64,000 bases of DNA from Bacillota bacterium. Its GTDB lineage: Bacteria; Bacillota; Clostridia; Christensenellales; UMGS416. Positions 7,174-15,131 of the stretch are shown one piece after another; the first letter of the stretch is position 1; the number at the start of each line of letters is the position of its first letter. Under the pieces are notes generated by a model. That model was given only the letters and a program-made list of their open reading frames with translations. It ran no database searches and was not told where the DNA came from. The DNA is taken from the NCBI GenBank assembly GCA_023421955.1, contig JAEZSE010000044.1, positions 73,784 to 137,783 on the forward strand, read 5' to 3'. The position numbers were made by a program, and so were the translations under genes.

Positions 7174-9822
7174 TCAAGCTTTCTTCTTTTTCCCAAGCCC
7201 CGCGATCAGCTTGGCAATCTCCATGATCACCACAGTGCTGGCCGCCAGGCCAAAGACGATGCCCCACATGGGCAGCGTGAGGTGATACAACCCGAAAATA
7301 TCCTGCGTGAAGGGCAGCAGGCCCACCAGCAATTGCAGCGCCAGGCCAATGAGGAATGCGCCGTTCAGATATTTATTGGCGAACACGCCAATCTTGAATA
7401 GAGACCGGCTGCTCCGCAGGTTGTAGGCGTGGAAGAGCTCGGCGATGGAGAGCGTCATAAACGCCATTGTGATGCCCGCATCCACGACGATCTTCGTATC
7501 GGTGAGCGCCACGCCGGTCATCATCCTGCCAATCACGAAGGAGGCCAGCGTGAGCACAGCGACCATTAGGCCCTGCAGCACGACCTTCCAGGCGAAATTG
7601 TTGGCGAAAATGCTCTCGTCCTTGCGGCGGGGCTTCTCGTTCATGACCTCCGGGTCGATGGGCTCCACACCAAGCGCCAGCGCCGGCAGGCTGTCGGTGA
7701 TCAGGTTGACCCACAACAGGTGAACAGCTTTCAATGGTGTCGCCCACGCGAACAGGATTGTACCTAGAATTGTCAGGATTTCGCTCAGATTGGTCGCCAG
7801 CAAAAACTGGATGGACCGGAGGATGTTGCTGTAGATGCCGCGGCCCTCGCGCACAGCCACCACAATTGTGGCGAAATTGTCGTCGGTGAGCACCATGTCG
7901 GCGGCACCCTTGGAAACATCGGTGCCGGTGATGCCCATCGCGCAGCCGATGTCGGCGGTTTTGAGGGCCGGGGCGTCGTTCACGCCGTCACCGGTCATCG
8001 CCACGATCTCGCCGCGCTTCTGCCAGGCGGCCACGATGCGCACCTTGTGCTCCGGAGCCACGCGGGCATAGACGGAGTAATCACCCACGGTGCGGTTCAG
8101 GTCTTCTTCAGACAGTTTGGCAAGTTCGGCGCCTGTGATTGCTTTGTCACCGGGCCGGAAGATTTTCAGCTCCTTGGCGATGGCTACGGCCGTCTCCAGA
8201 TGGTCGCCGGTGATCATCACCGGGCGGATGCCGGCGGCCTTGCACAGCGCCACGGCGTGCTTGACTTCCTCGCGAGGCGGGTCAATCATGCCGATCAGGC
8301 CCATAAACTCCATATCAGTTTCCAGGAAATCGGAGGAAAGGTCATCGGGCAGCGCTTCGAAGCGGCGGGTGGCCACGGCCAGAACGCGGAGTGCCGCCCG
8401 GCCCATTTCGCCGTTGGCCTCGATGGCATGGTCATGGTGCGCCCCCGGCAGGCAGCGGGCCAGGATGATGTCCGGCGCGCCTTTGGTGATGGAGAGAAAG
8501 CCACCCTCCACCCGGTGGACGGTGGTCATCATCTTGCGGTCCGAATCAAAAGGGATCTCCGCCACGCGGGGTCTGTCAGCCTCCAACGCGGCCTTTTCGT
8601 GGCCCGCCTTCATCGCGGCGGCCACCAGCGCCGTCTCGGTGGGATCACCGATGTGCTTCTCCACACCGTTTTCCATGGTCACCGTGCCGTCGCAGCACAG
8701 CGAGGCCAGCTTCAGAAGCTCCAAAGAATCACCCTCGGCACTGCCCTTGAAGTCCGCCACCGCACCGGTATAGAGCTTCACCACGGTCATGCGGTTCTGC
8801 GTGAGCGTGCCGGTTTTGTCAGAGCAGATCACGGAGGCGCTGCCCAGCGTTTCCACAGCGGGGAGCTTGCGGATGATCGCGTTTTGCTTCACGAGCCGCG
8901 ACACACCCAGCGCCAGCACGATCGTCACGACCGCCGGCAGGCCCTCGGGGATCGCAGCCACGGCCAGCGAAATGCTGGTCATAAACATCTCAAACACCGG
9001 CTTGCCCTCCAGCAGGCCAATGCCAAAGATTAGCGCGCAGATGCCAAGGGCCAGGATGCCCAGCATCTTGCCGATCTTTTCAAGCTTGATCTGCAGGGGC
9101 GTCTGCTCCTCCCGGTTGTCCTGCAGCATTGTTGCGATGCGGCCCACCTCGGTGCTCATGCCAGTGGCTGTCACAATGGCGGTGCCCCGGCCATAGGTCA
9201 CGGTGCCGGAGGTGAAGAGCATGTTGGTGCGGTCGCCCAGCGCCACGTCGGCGCCAGGGATGGCCTCGGTGTGCTTTTCCACCGGCACCGATTCGCCGGT
9301 CAAGGAACTTTCCTCCACCTTGAGGTTTGCAGCGGTGATAAGCCGACCATCGGCGGGCACCAGGTCACCGGCCTCCACAAACACCACGTCGCCGGGCACC
9401 AGCTGGCTTGCCGGCACCACCTGGCGTGCGCCGTCGCGCAGCACCCGGGCGTTGGGGGCAGAGAGCTTTTTCAGGGCCTCCAGCGCCTGCTCAGCCCGGC
9501 TTTCCTGCACGACACCCAGAATGGCATTCAAAAGGATCACAGCAAAAATGATGCCGGCATCCACCGCGCCCTCGGGGTTGAAGCCAAAGCCATGCTCACC
9601 CACAAACAGCGAGATCACCGCCGCGATGAACAGGATGATCACCATGACATCCTTGAACTGCAGCAGGAAACGGACAAACAGCGAGGGTTTCTTCTTTTCA
9701 ACAAGGGCGTTGGGGCCAAACTGCTTGAGGCGCTGCTCGGCCTCCTGCCGAGTGAGGCCTGCTTCGCTTTTCACGCCGAGGTCCGCTGCGGCCTGTTCGA
9801 CCGACTTTGCGTAGACGTCCAT
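7174..9822 (-). CDS. P-type Ca2+/Mn2+-transporting ATPase
   Basis: 882 residues, SERCA/PMR1-like type II pump exporting Ca2+ and/or Mn2+. Motifs: SLTGES in the actuator domain, PEGLP in the M4 ion site, DKTGTLT with phosphorylated Asp335, KGAPD in the nucleotide domain, TGDGVNDAPALK, and LLWVNLITDSLPALALG in M6. Lys-rich C-terminus. The ATG at 9822 follows GGAGGAG; reading further upstream would translate the riboswitch. Because a manganese riboswitch precedes it, manganese is a likely physiological substrate, though Ca2+ cannot be excluded. Confidence 0.95.
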   Translation of the reverse strand: MDVYAKSVEQAAADLGVKSEAGLTRQEAEQRLKQFGPNALVEKKKPSLFVRFLLQFKDVMVIILFIAAVISLFVGEHGFGFNPEGAVDAGIIFAVILLNAILGVVQESRAEQALEALKKLSAPNARVLRDGARQVVPASQLVPGDVVFVEAGDLVPADGRLITAANLKVEESSLTGESVPVEKHTEAIPGADVALGDRTNMLFTSGTVTYGRGTAIVTATGMSTEVGRIATMLQDNREEQTPLQIKLEKIGKMLGILALGICALIFGIGLLEGKPVFEMFMTSISLAVAAIPEGLPAVVTIVLALGVSRLVKQNAIIRKLPAVETLGSASVICSDKTGTLTQNRMTVVKLYTGAVADFKGSAEGDSLELLKLASLCCDGTVTMENGVEKHIGDPTETALVAAAMKAGHEKAALEADRPRVAEIPFDSDRKMMTTVHRVEGGFLSITKGAPDIILARCLPGAHHDHAIEANGEMGRAALRVLAVATRRFEALPDDLSSDFLETDMEFMGLIGMIDPPREEVKHAVALCKAAGIRPVMITGDHLETAVAIAKELKIFRPGDKAITGAELAKLSEEDLNRTVGDYSVYARVAPEHKVRIVAAWQKRGEIVAMTGDGVNDAPALKTADIGCAMGITGTDVSKGAADMVLTDDNFATIVVAVREGRGIYSNILRSIQFLLATNLSEILTILGTILFAWATPLKAVHLLWVNLITDSLPALALGVEPIDPEVMNEKPRRKDESIFANNFAWKVVLQGLMVAVLTLASFVIGRMMTGVALTDTKIVVDAGITMAFMTLSIAELFHAYNLRSSRSLFKIGVFANKYLNGAFLIGLALQLLVGLLPFTQDIFGLYHLTLPMWGIVFGLAASTVVIMEIAKLIAGLGKKKKA

Positions 9823-9840
9823 CTGAATACTCCTCCATAC

Positions 9841-9960
9841 AAAAAAAGCTTTTGGCTCAATTCCGCTGAATCGTGCCAAAAGTCTCGCGACCGAACCGGT
9901 TGCATGTCCAGATGCCAGAGGCATCGGGCTGTTGGCCATGCAAAACGCTACTCCCTTTTG
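9841..9960 (-). promoter_or_regulatory. yybP-ykoY (Mn2+) riboswitch with intrinsic terminator
   Basis: Read on the minus strand: a P1 strand CAAAAG (9960-9955) runs into the hallmark GGGAGTAG (9955-9948), then GCCAACA, then GGTCGCGAGAC (9892-9882), whose continuation CTTTTG (9882-9877) pairs back to P1. The same CTTTTGG also forms a terminator stem with GCCAAAAG ahead of seven Ts (9847-9841). The two folds are mutually exclusive, so metal binding should stabilise P1 and switch the ATPase gene on. Recognised from the class consensus by eye. Confidence 0.85.
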
Positions 9961-10077
9961 TAATTACCATTTTAAGCTAGATTATGCGGGGTGTCAATGG
10001 GAAGCGGCATAGATCGTTTACAGAGTTCTGCGATTGCAATACAATATTCTCAACAAGTATTAGTTGAGGCATACAGC

Positions 10078-10428
10078 GTGAAAAGGGCTTGTTTGGTCAT
10101 TGTGGTTCTGTTCATATCATCCTTGCTCCTGGTAAGCTGCGATACATATACTGTTACGAAGTTTGAAATAAGCAGTTACCCAAACCGTATCGTTTATGTT
10201 GTTGGCGAGGATGAAGAATTGGATCTTTCCGGAGGGAAGGTTTTCTATTACCTGGGACAAAACAATAAACATGCTGGCCAGATGACCGATCCAATCATCG
10301 AAGTATCCAGCGACATCAATTTTAATGTGCCTGGTGTTTACACTGTAACCTTGACTTGCCAAAAGCACACATGCAGTTTCCCGGTGCAGGTGGTGGACAA
10401 GGATTTTTTGGAGATTCAGAAACAGTAA
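10078..10428 (+). CDS. Lipoprotein with bacterial Ig-like domain
   Basis: 116 residues from GTG at 10078. Lipoprotein signal ending LLLVSC. The mature part looks like a small Ig-like domain (VVGEDEELDLSGGKVFYY ... GVYTVTLTCQ), as in Big_3-type repeats of cell-surface proteins. Single gene; more AT-rich than its neighbours. The ribosome site is weak (TTGAGG), so the start is tentative. Function unknown; probably displayed on the outer face of the membrane. Confidence 0.65.
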   Translation: MKRACLVIVVLFISSLLLVSCDTYTVTKFEISSYPNRIVYVVGEDEELDLSGGKVFYYLGQNNKHAGQMTDPIIEVSSDINFNVPGVYTVTLTCQKHTCSFPVQVVDKDFLEIQKQ

Positions 10429-10528
10429 ATAGAATGTCAGGGCAGCTCGTGGGTGGGTAAGGAGCCCCGCCCGCGCAAAAGATTGAGATGATTCCTTTAC
10501 TTAAGAGACTGCTTATGGTTGAGGACCG

Positions 10529-10648
10529 GGCGGGTACGAGCCCCCATGCGTTTGCTGCGCAAACCGCATCGACAATTGCCCGTACATTTGCTGAGCAAAT
10601 GTGCTACACAATTGCCGGGGTAATAACCGCCCGTACATTGACCGCCAA
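10529..10648. repeat. Modular GC-rich hairpin repeat, expanded copy
   Basis: Begins GGCGGGTACGAGCCCC and ends CGCCCGTACATTGACCGCC, the two halves of the short element at 14803-14838, with about 85 bp of hairpin units between (GTTTGC/GCAAAC, ACATTTGC/GCAAATGT, CAATTGCC). The inner units recur inverted at 14912-15000. The region 10429-10528 holds another GGAGCCCCGCCC fragment and no gene. Confidence 0.65.
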
Positions 10649-10660
10649 ACTCAGACACGA

Positions 10661-12661
10661 TTATTTCAAGCCAAGATCGGTGATCAGCTGCTCTGCCTTG
10701 CCGTCGATGCCCAAGGAAGCGATGAAATCAAGCATTTCTTGCTTCGTCTTCAAATCTTTGGACACATCTGGAACCAGCAAAACCTTTACATCACTATAAA
10801 TGTCCTTCGCTTCAATCTTGTGAAAAACAGAGACGGAATAATCCCATTGAGCCGTATGATAGGTAAAGCCGTGATACTTCCCATCAACCCCCTCCATGTG
10901 GTTGAGTGAATAACCGGGATGCTCTTGCCCCAGCGGCTCCCGGACAACGCCATAAGACAAACTGGAAGTCATATGGGGCTTGCATATTTGAACCTGCAGA
11001 AACACATCCGCCTTCCGGTATTCAAGAGCAAGCCCATAGGCATCTTCGAGCTTTAGCGGGATACTGAAAATTTCATTTATCTTCGTTTCGCTTTTTGCAT
11101 TCACTTCAGATCTTGAAATTGGCAACAGCGCTCCGTCTAGAATCGTAACATTGTCAAACAGGTAATCACCCCACCGATCGGCAATCTTCATCTGCGAGTA
11201 GTATTGGCTGACTTCTTTCAGGCTGGTCAGCGGACGGTACCCGGTGGCTCTCAGCACAGTGTCGTCAAACAGAAACTCGATCCCCTCATCATAAGCGAGC
11301 ACCCTCCCATTGAGGATTTTATCCCGCTCGCCCATCGCATCCTTCCACCACTGAATGCTGTCAAAGTATTCATCTGGTTGCCCCTGCTCCTCCCCGTGAG
11401 CGAGAAACAGCTCATTGTTGTGCCCCAAAACAAACTCGGAAATTGCCGAGGAAATACGGTCAATCTCATCGATATCCAAGCTGGCAATCGTATCGCTCTC
11501 AATGTGTGTGGCATGGATGATCTCTGTCTGGCCAATCACCATGGCACCATATCCCTGGCTGAGAAAGATTTGGTGGTCACTCCCAGCCTCATAGCTGGCG
11601 TCAGTATATTTGACAGACTTCTGATCCAGCAGTTTGCACATGGCTTGTGCCAGCTCAGCCGCATTGGGGTCTACGGCCCCCATTGCAAGGGGGCCGGCGT
11701 TTTTGCCGCCAATACAATCGATGTTGATATTGAACATGCCGGAGTAGCGCCTGGACAACTCTGTGACCAATGCAGTGCTCCCCTGGAACATGGCATTTCG
11801 GCCGGAGCACTCTTCAGAATTGACACAGGCGAACACGATGTCGGTATCTGGCAAATTATCTCCAAGCGATGCTTTCATTTTTATCGCCGCAGAGAGCAGT
11901 GCCGCCGTGCCGGACGCGTTATCCAGCGCCCCCGGAAACATTCTTACCCCTTGCTTGCCGATGTGATCGAAATGGGCGGTCAGCACGACTGCCTTCTCCC
12001 TGTCTTTCCCCGCAATCACAGCAACCACATTTCTTGCCCGGTAATCTGACACAGCGGCGCTGCACTTGATTTGCGCACGCACTGCGACTGTCTTCTCCAT
12101 CTTCTCTTTCACTGCATTTGTGATGTAGACAGTCAGGCAATCCCCGCTCTGCGGGATCGCAGGCGCAAACCGGATGGCGCTGTAGGATACAAACACAATC
12201 TTGCATTCTTTTGGTTTCGAAGCCCGCTGCTCACTGGGTATGATAGGAATCGTGCTGTCAAGATTCTTCTCATCCAAGCCAAAGGAGATGGGCATGTCTA
12301 CATCAATGTTGTCTGCGACAGCATTGATGATATAGTCGTTTCCATACTCAAGCTTCATCTGGCTGCCGTCTTGATTGGTGATCGTGATCTCCGGATTCTG
12401 AGAGGAAGGAACGGCAATTTGCTGATCATACTCTTGATAATAGCTTTCTCCAAACAAAGGGCTCAAGCCATTTGCTTTCATATAGCCAGCGATAAACTCA
12501 GATGCTTTTTCATTCCCGGCGGTACCAACCAGCCGGCCTTCGTATTTCTCACCGGTCAGTTCTGTTATGATGCTTTGAATGCCATTTGACGGGGTTAATG
12601 AACATGATGCAAGCATGGCGACAACCACAATCGTTGTAAGCACCTCGAGACATTTTCTCAT
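10661..12661 (-). CDS. M28-family zinc metallopeptidase lipoprotein
   Basis: 666 residues. A lipoprotein signal ends MLASCS. The M28 catalytic core includes TAHFDHIGK (metal His), GALDNASGTAALL (bridging Asp), NSEECSG (catalytic Glu pair), and a later HATHIESDTI histidine; aminopeptidase activity on the outer membrane face is expected. Residues ~410-666 form a second domain I do not recognise. The ATG at 12661 follows AGGAG. The promoter at 12722-12750 is strong. Single gene. Confidence 0.85.
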   Translation of the reverse strand: MRKCLEVLTTIVVVAMLASCSLTPSNGIQSIITELTGEKYEGRLVGTAGNEKASEFIAGYMKANGLSPLFGESYYQEYDQQIAVPSSQNPEITITNQDGSQMKLEYGNDYIINAVADNIDVDMPISFGLDEKNLDSTIPIIPSEQRASKPKECKIVFVSYSAIRFAPAIPQSGDCLTVYITNAVKEKMEKTVAVRAQIKCSAAVSDYRARNVVAVIAGKDREKAVVLTAHFDHIGKQGVRMFPGALDNASGTAALLSAAIKMKASLGDNLPDTDIVFACVNSEECSGRNAMFQGSTALVTELSRRYSGMFNINIDCIGGKNAGPLAMGAVDPNAAELAQAMCKLLDQKSVKYTDASYEAGSDHQIFLSQGYGAMVIGQTEIIHATHIESDTIASLDIDEIDRISSAISEFVLGHNNELFLAHGEEQGQPDEYFDSIQWWKDAMGERDKILNGRVLAYDEGIEFLFDDTVLRATGYRPLTSLKEVSQYYSQMKIADRWGDYLFDNVTILDGALLPISRSEVNAKSETKINEIFSIPLKLEDAYGLALEYRKADVFLQVQICKPHMTSSLSYGVVREPLGQEHPGYSLNHMEGVDGKYHGFTYHTAQWDYSVSVFHKIEAKDIYSDVKVLLVPDVSKDLKTKQEMLDFIASLGIDGKAEQLITDLGLK

Positions 12662-12721
12662 AACGTTAACTCCTGACAATATGCATGGATCAGGTATCAG
12701 AGAAATAAATATATTGCTAAC

Positions 12722-12750
12722 ATAATATTGTTATAAAACTCTACTGTCAA
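12722..12750 (-). promoter_or_regulatory. Promoter for the M28 peptidase gene
   Basis: TTGACA (12750-12745) and TATTAT (12727-12722) on the minus strand, 17 bp apart, about 60 bp before the start codon. Confidence 0.75.
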
Positions 12751-12757
12751 TGGCTAT

Positions 12758-12787
12758 ATAAAACCCCTCACCCGTGAGGGTGAGGGG
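12758..12787 (-). terminator. Terminator of the ABC exporter operon
   Basis: Stem CCCCTCACC/GGTGAGGGG (12764-12772, 12779-12787) followed on the minus strand by TTTTATAT, 26 bp after the permease stop. The stem resembles the GC-rich palindromes at 28136 and 33785. Confidence 0.7.
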
Positions 12788-12812
12788 CGATGAAGCTGCG
12801 GGTAGTAATGAT

Positions 12813-13649
12813 TTACAGCACCTGCGTGCCAAACAGTTTATCCCGGTTGTAGGTCTTTGCCGCCACACGGATCAGGACGGCATTCACGATGAAAACCACC
12901 AGACCGATCGCCAGCACCAGCAACGAGCTCAAAAACACAATGCCGCCGATCTGCCCATAGACCAGAAACAGCAACGGCAGGATCACGATCACGCTCATCT
13001 GCTGGGCCTCCTGGAAGCCCTTCACCTTCACCGAGATGAGCACGTTGATGAAGATCACCAGCAGTGTGAGCGCCGGGCTCAGCCACAGCACGATGGGCAG
13101 CCAGTGAGCCGCCGGCAGCAGCACCCGCCCAAACAGCGGCGCGCCCAGCGTCATAAACTCCACTGAGAAAACCACGAAGCCGACCAGGCACACAACCATC
13201 GACGGGATGAAGCCAGCCAGGATCTTGGCCCAAAACATTGTGTTTTCACTCATGGGGCTGAACAGCAGCGTTTCCAGCGTCTTTTTTTCCTTTTCGCCCA
13301 CAAAGGCCGCCGCCGACACGATGCTGGACACCATCACCGGGATCATCAGAAACATCGGAGCGAACACAAAGTTGATGAGCAGATAGATGAGCTGCTGGTT
13401 GACGGTGGTAAAGCTGTGGAGCATGTCCTTCACGGCCCCGTCGGGGATGCCGTTGAGAAATTGCTGCACGAACTGCATGTCTTCGGTGTCGGCCTGGAAG
13501 TTGATCGTGCGCCCCAGGATCAAAAACACCGCCGGCAGCACCACCACAAAAACAAGCGGCACAATGATCATCGGGATCCACATCTGCGGGCTTGTCGTGA
13601 TGGCCCGAATGTCTTTTTTCACAAGCGCCCACAGCGCGCGGTTCTTCAT
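12813..13649 (-). CDS. ABC-2 type exporter permease
   Basis: 278 residues with about six membrane segments, beginning LVKKDIRAITTSPQMWIPM as in NatB/ABC-2 permeases. The ATG overlaps the stop of the ATPase gene by 4 bp, so the two are coupled subunits of one exporter. Substrate unknown; NatAB-like systems export Na+, drugs or peptides. Likely under the ECF sigma factor encoded at 18853-19425 (shared promoter). Confidence 0.85.
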   Translation of the reverse strand: MKNRALWALVKKDIRAITTSPQMWIPMIIVPLVFVVVLPAVFLILGRTINFQADTEDMQFVQQFLNGIPDGAVKDMLHSFTTVNQQLIYLLINFVFAPMFLMIPVMVSSIVSAAAFVGEKEKKTLETLLFSPMSENTMFWAKILAGFIPSMVVCLVGFVVFSVEFMTLGAPLFGRVLLPAAHWLPIVLWLSPALTLLVIFINVLISVKVKGFQEAQQMSVIVILPLLFLVYGQIGGIVFLSSLLVLAIGLVVFIVNAVLIRVAAKTYNRDKLFGTQVL

Positions 13650-14560
13650 TGCATTGCCCTCCTGATCTCGAAATAGAGCGCCTCCAGGTTGCTGTTGAGC
13701 ACCCGCGCGCCAAACACCTCGGCGGCCTCGGTGGCCTGCCGGAGGAACCCGGGGATCGCCGGCTTGCCCTTGAGCTTCACGACGACGCCGCTGCCGTTTT
13801 GGCTGGTGTATTCATAACCGGCGGGCAGCTTGGCCCGGTCTTCCGGCCGCACATCCACCTGCAGGTCGATCTCGGCCACATACTTGGCCTCCAGCTCCGG
13901 CAGCGTGCCGGACTCCAGGATGCGGCCCTTCTCCAGAAACACGAACCGGGTGCAGAAGTGCTCGGCCTCCGCCAGGTTGTGCGTGCACACAAACACGGTC
14001 ACGTTGCCGCCATTGAGTGCCTTGATGTGCTCCACGATCTCGCGGGAAGCTTCCGGGTCCAGACCGGAAGTGGGCTCATCCAGGAAGAGCAAGTCCGGCT
14101 CGTGGATCAGCGCCTTGGCGATGGCGGCGCGCTTTTTCAAGCCCGTGCTCAGCGCCCCCACCTTGGCGCTGCGCTTTTCGGTGATGCGGAACTGCTCCAG
14201 CAGCCCGTCTATGCGGCTTTGCACCTTGGTCTTCTCCACGTTGTAGAGCTCGGCATAGAACTTCAGGTTTTCCTCCACGGTGAGGTTCTCATAGAGTTGG
14301 GCCGACTCGGTGAGCACGCCGGCCCGGGCCCGGATGGCCGAGCCATCCTTCTTGGTATCCAGCCCGGCCACGGTGATCGCGCCTTCATCGGGGTAGATCA
14401 CGCCGTTGATCAGGCGCACCGTGGTGGTCTTGCCGGAGCCATTGGGGCCCAAAAAGCCCAGGATCTCGCCGGGCTGCACGGCAAAGCTCATGGAGCTGAT
14501 TGCCTGCACCTCGCCGTAGCGCTTGGTGACTCCTTCCAGGGTGATGATGTTTTCCTGCAT
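13646..14560 (-). CDS. ABC exporter ATP-binding subunit
   Basis: 304 residues. Walker A GPNGSGKTT, signature LSTGLKKRAA, Walker B LLFLDEPTSGLDP, H-loop VCTHN. The C-terminal ~90 residues form the extra domain usual in NatA/CcmA-type exporter ATPases. Partner of the permease at 12813. Preceded by the ECF-type promoter at 14596-14621, which strongly resembles the one upstream of the ECF sigma operon. Confidence 0.93.
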   Translation of the reverse strand: MQENIITLEGVTKRYGEVQAISSMSFAVQPGEILGFLGPNGSGKTTTVRLINGVIYPDEGAITVAGLDTKKDGSAIRARAGVLTESAQLYENLTVEENLKFYAELYNVEKTKVQSRIDGLLEQFRITEKRSAKVGALSTGLKKRAAIAKALIHEPDLLFLDEPTSGLDPEASREIVEHIKALNGGNVTVFVCTHNLAEAEHFCTRFVFLEKGRILESGTLPELEAKYVAEIDLQVDVRPEDRAKLPAGYEYTSQNGSGVVVKLKGKPAIPGFLRQATEAAEVFGARVLNSNLEALYFEIRRAMQ

Positions 14561-14595
14561 GATTGTTCTCCTGTTTTCTTTTCAATACATGGATG

Positions 14596-14621
14596 ATACG
14601 GATGAAAGGGGGAAAAGTTCA
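14596..14621 (-). promoter_or_regulatory. ECF-sigma promoter of the ABC exporter
   Basis: Minus strand: TGAACTTTT (14621-14613), then CATCCGTAT (14604-14596). AAC and CGT are 15 nt apart, and the downstream CATCCATG is also conserved at 19461. Standard ECF geometry. Confidence 0.7.
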
Positions 14622-14706
14622 GGGAGTGATCACTTTTATTCAATAGGATGATTGTAGTATGTTTTGATGGAAAAGCAAGATAGAGCCAAGGATTATAGCG
14701 CCCTGA

Positions 14707-14763
14707 GAAATCCCCCCTGTCATCTACCGATGACATCCCCCCTTATTAAGGGAGGGTAGGGAT
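14707..14763 (+). repeat. Double-hairpin repeat R1, clean copy
   Basis: GAAATCCCCCC, stem TGTCATC/GATGACA, then CCCCCCTT-ATT-AAGGGAGGG and a TAGGG tail. Same orientation as all other copies. Confidence 0.75.
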
Positions 14764-14802
14764 GGATTTTTCTCTCAGTTGAGTTGGCTATATACTACAC
14801 TC

Positions 14803-15000
14803 GGGCGGGTACGGAGCCCCGCCCCTACATTGACCGCCATTTTTAAGTGCAATCCTTGTATAGGAAATACCAGAATCATGGAGTGCAAACAAGAGCTCCC
14901 ACTCCATGTTCGGGCCGGTATTACCCAGGCAATTGTGTAGCATATTTGCAAAGCAAATGTGCGGACAGCGCAGCAAACGTGAAGGGGCTCTGTACCCGCC
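14803..15000. repeat. Two copies of the modular GC-rich hairpin repeat
   Basis: 14803-14838 is a minimal copy (GGGCGGGTACGGAGCCCC followed by CCTACATTGACCGCC). 14912-15000 is an expanded copy in the opposite orientation that aligns with the reverse complement of 10529-10620 (CAATTGTGTAGCA, ATTTGC/GCAAAT, GCGCAGCAAACG, GGGGCTC, GTACCCGCC). I see no gene between 14561 and 15131. Confidence 0.65.
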
Positions 15001-15044
15001 AGTTCTCGGATGTCCCAGGTGCAGGGCGAAGCCCTGTAAACAAA

Positions 15045-15101
15045 GCCCCCTCCCCCAATGGCTGCCCGGACAGGACTGTCCGCTTATGGGGGAGGGGGTT
15101 G
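15045..15101. repeat. CCCCTCCCCCA palindrome (R2) with inner hairpin
   Basis: CCCCCTCCCCCA pairs with TGGGGGAGGGGG around an inner GGACAG/CTGTCC hairpin. Related palindromes occur at 28136-28164 and 33785-33907. It lies just after the uxaC stop on the minus strand and may serve as a weak terminator. Confidence 0.55.
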
Positions 15102-15131
15102 GGGGTGGGGGTAATTGCTATGGATGGGCTC

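Noticed and set aside
8047..9033. Long + strand open frame inside the P-type ATPase gene
   Set aside because: Antisense shadow of a well-conserved coding sequence; no ribosome site or recognisable domain.
9823..9939. 39-residue N-terminal extension of the P-type ATPase
   Set aside because: It would translate the riboswitch and its terminator; ATG 9822 has a strong ribosome site.
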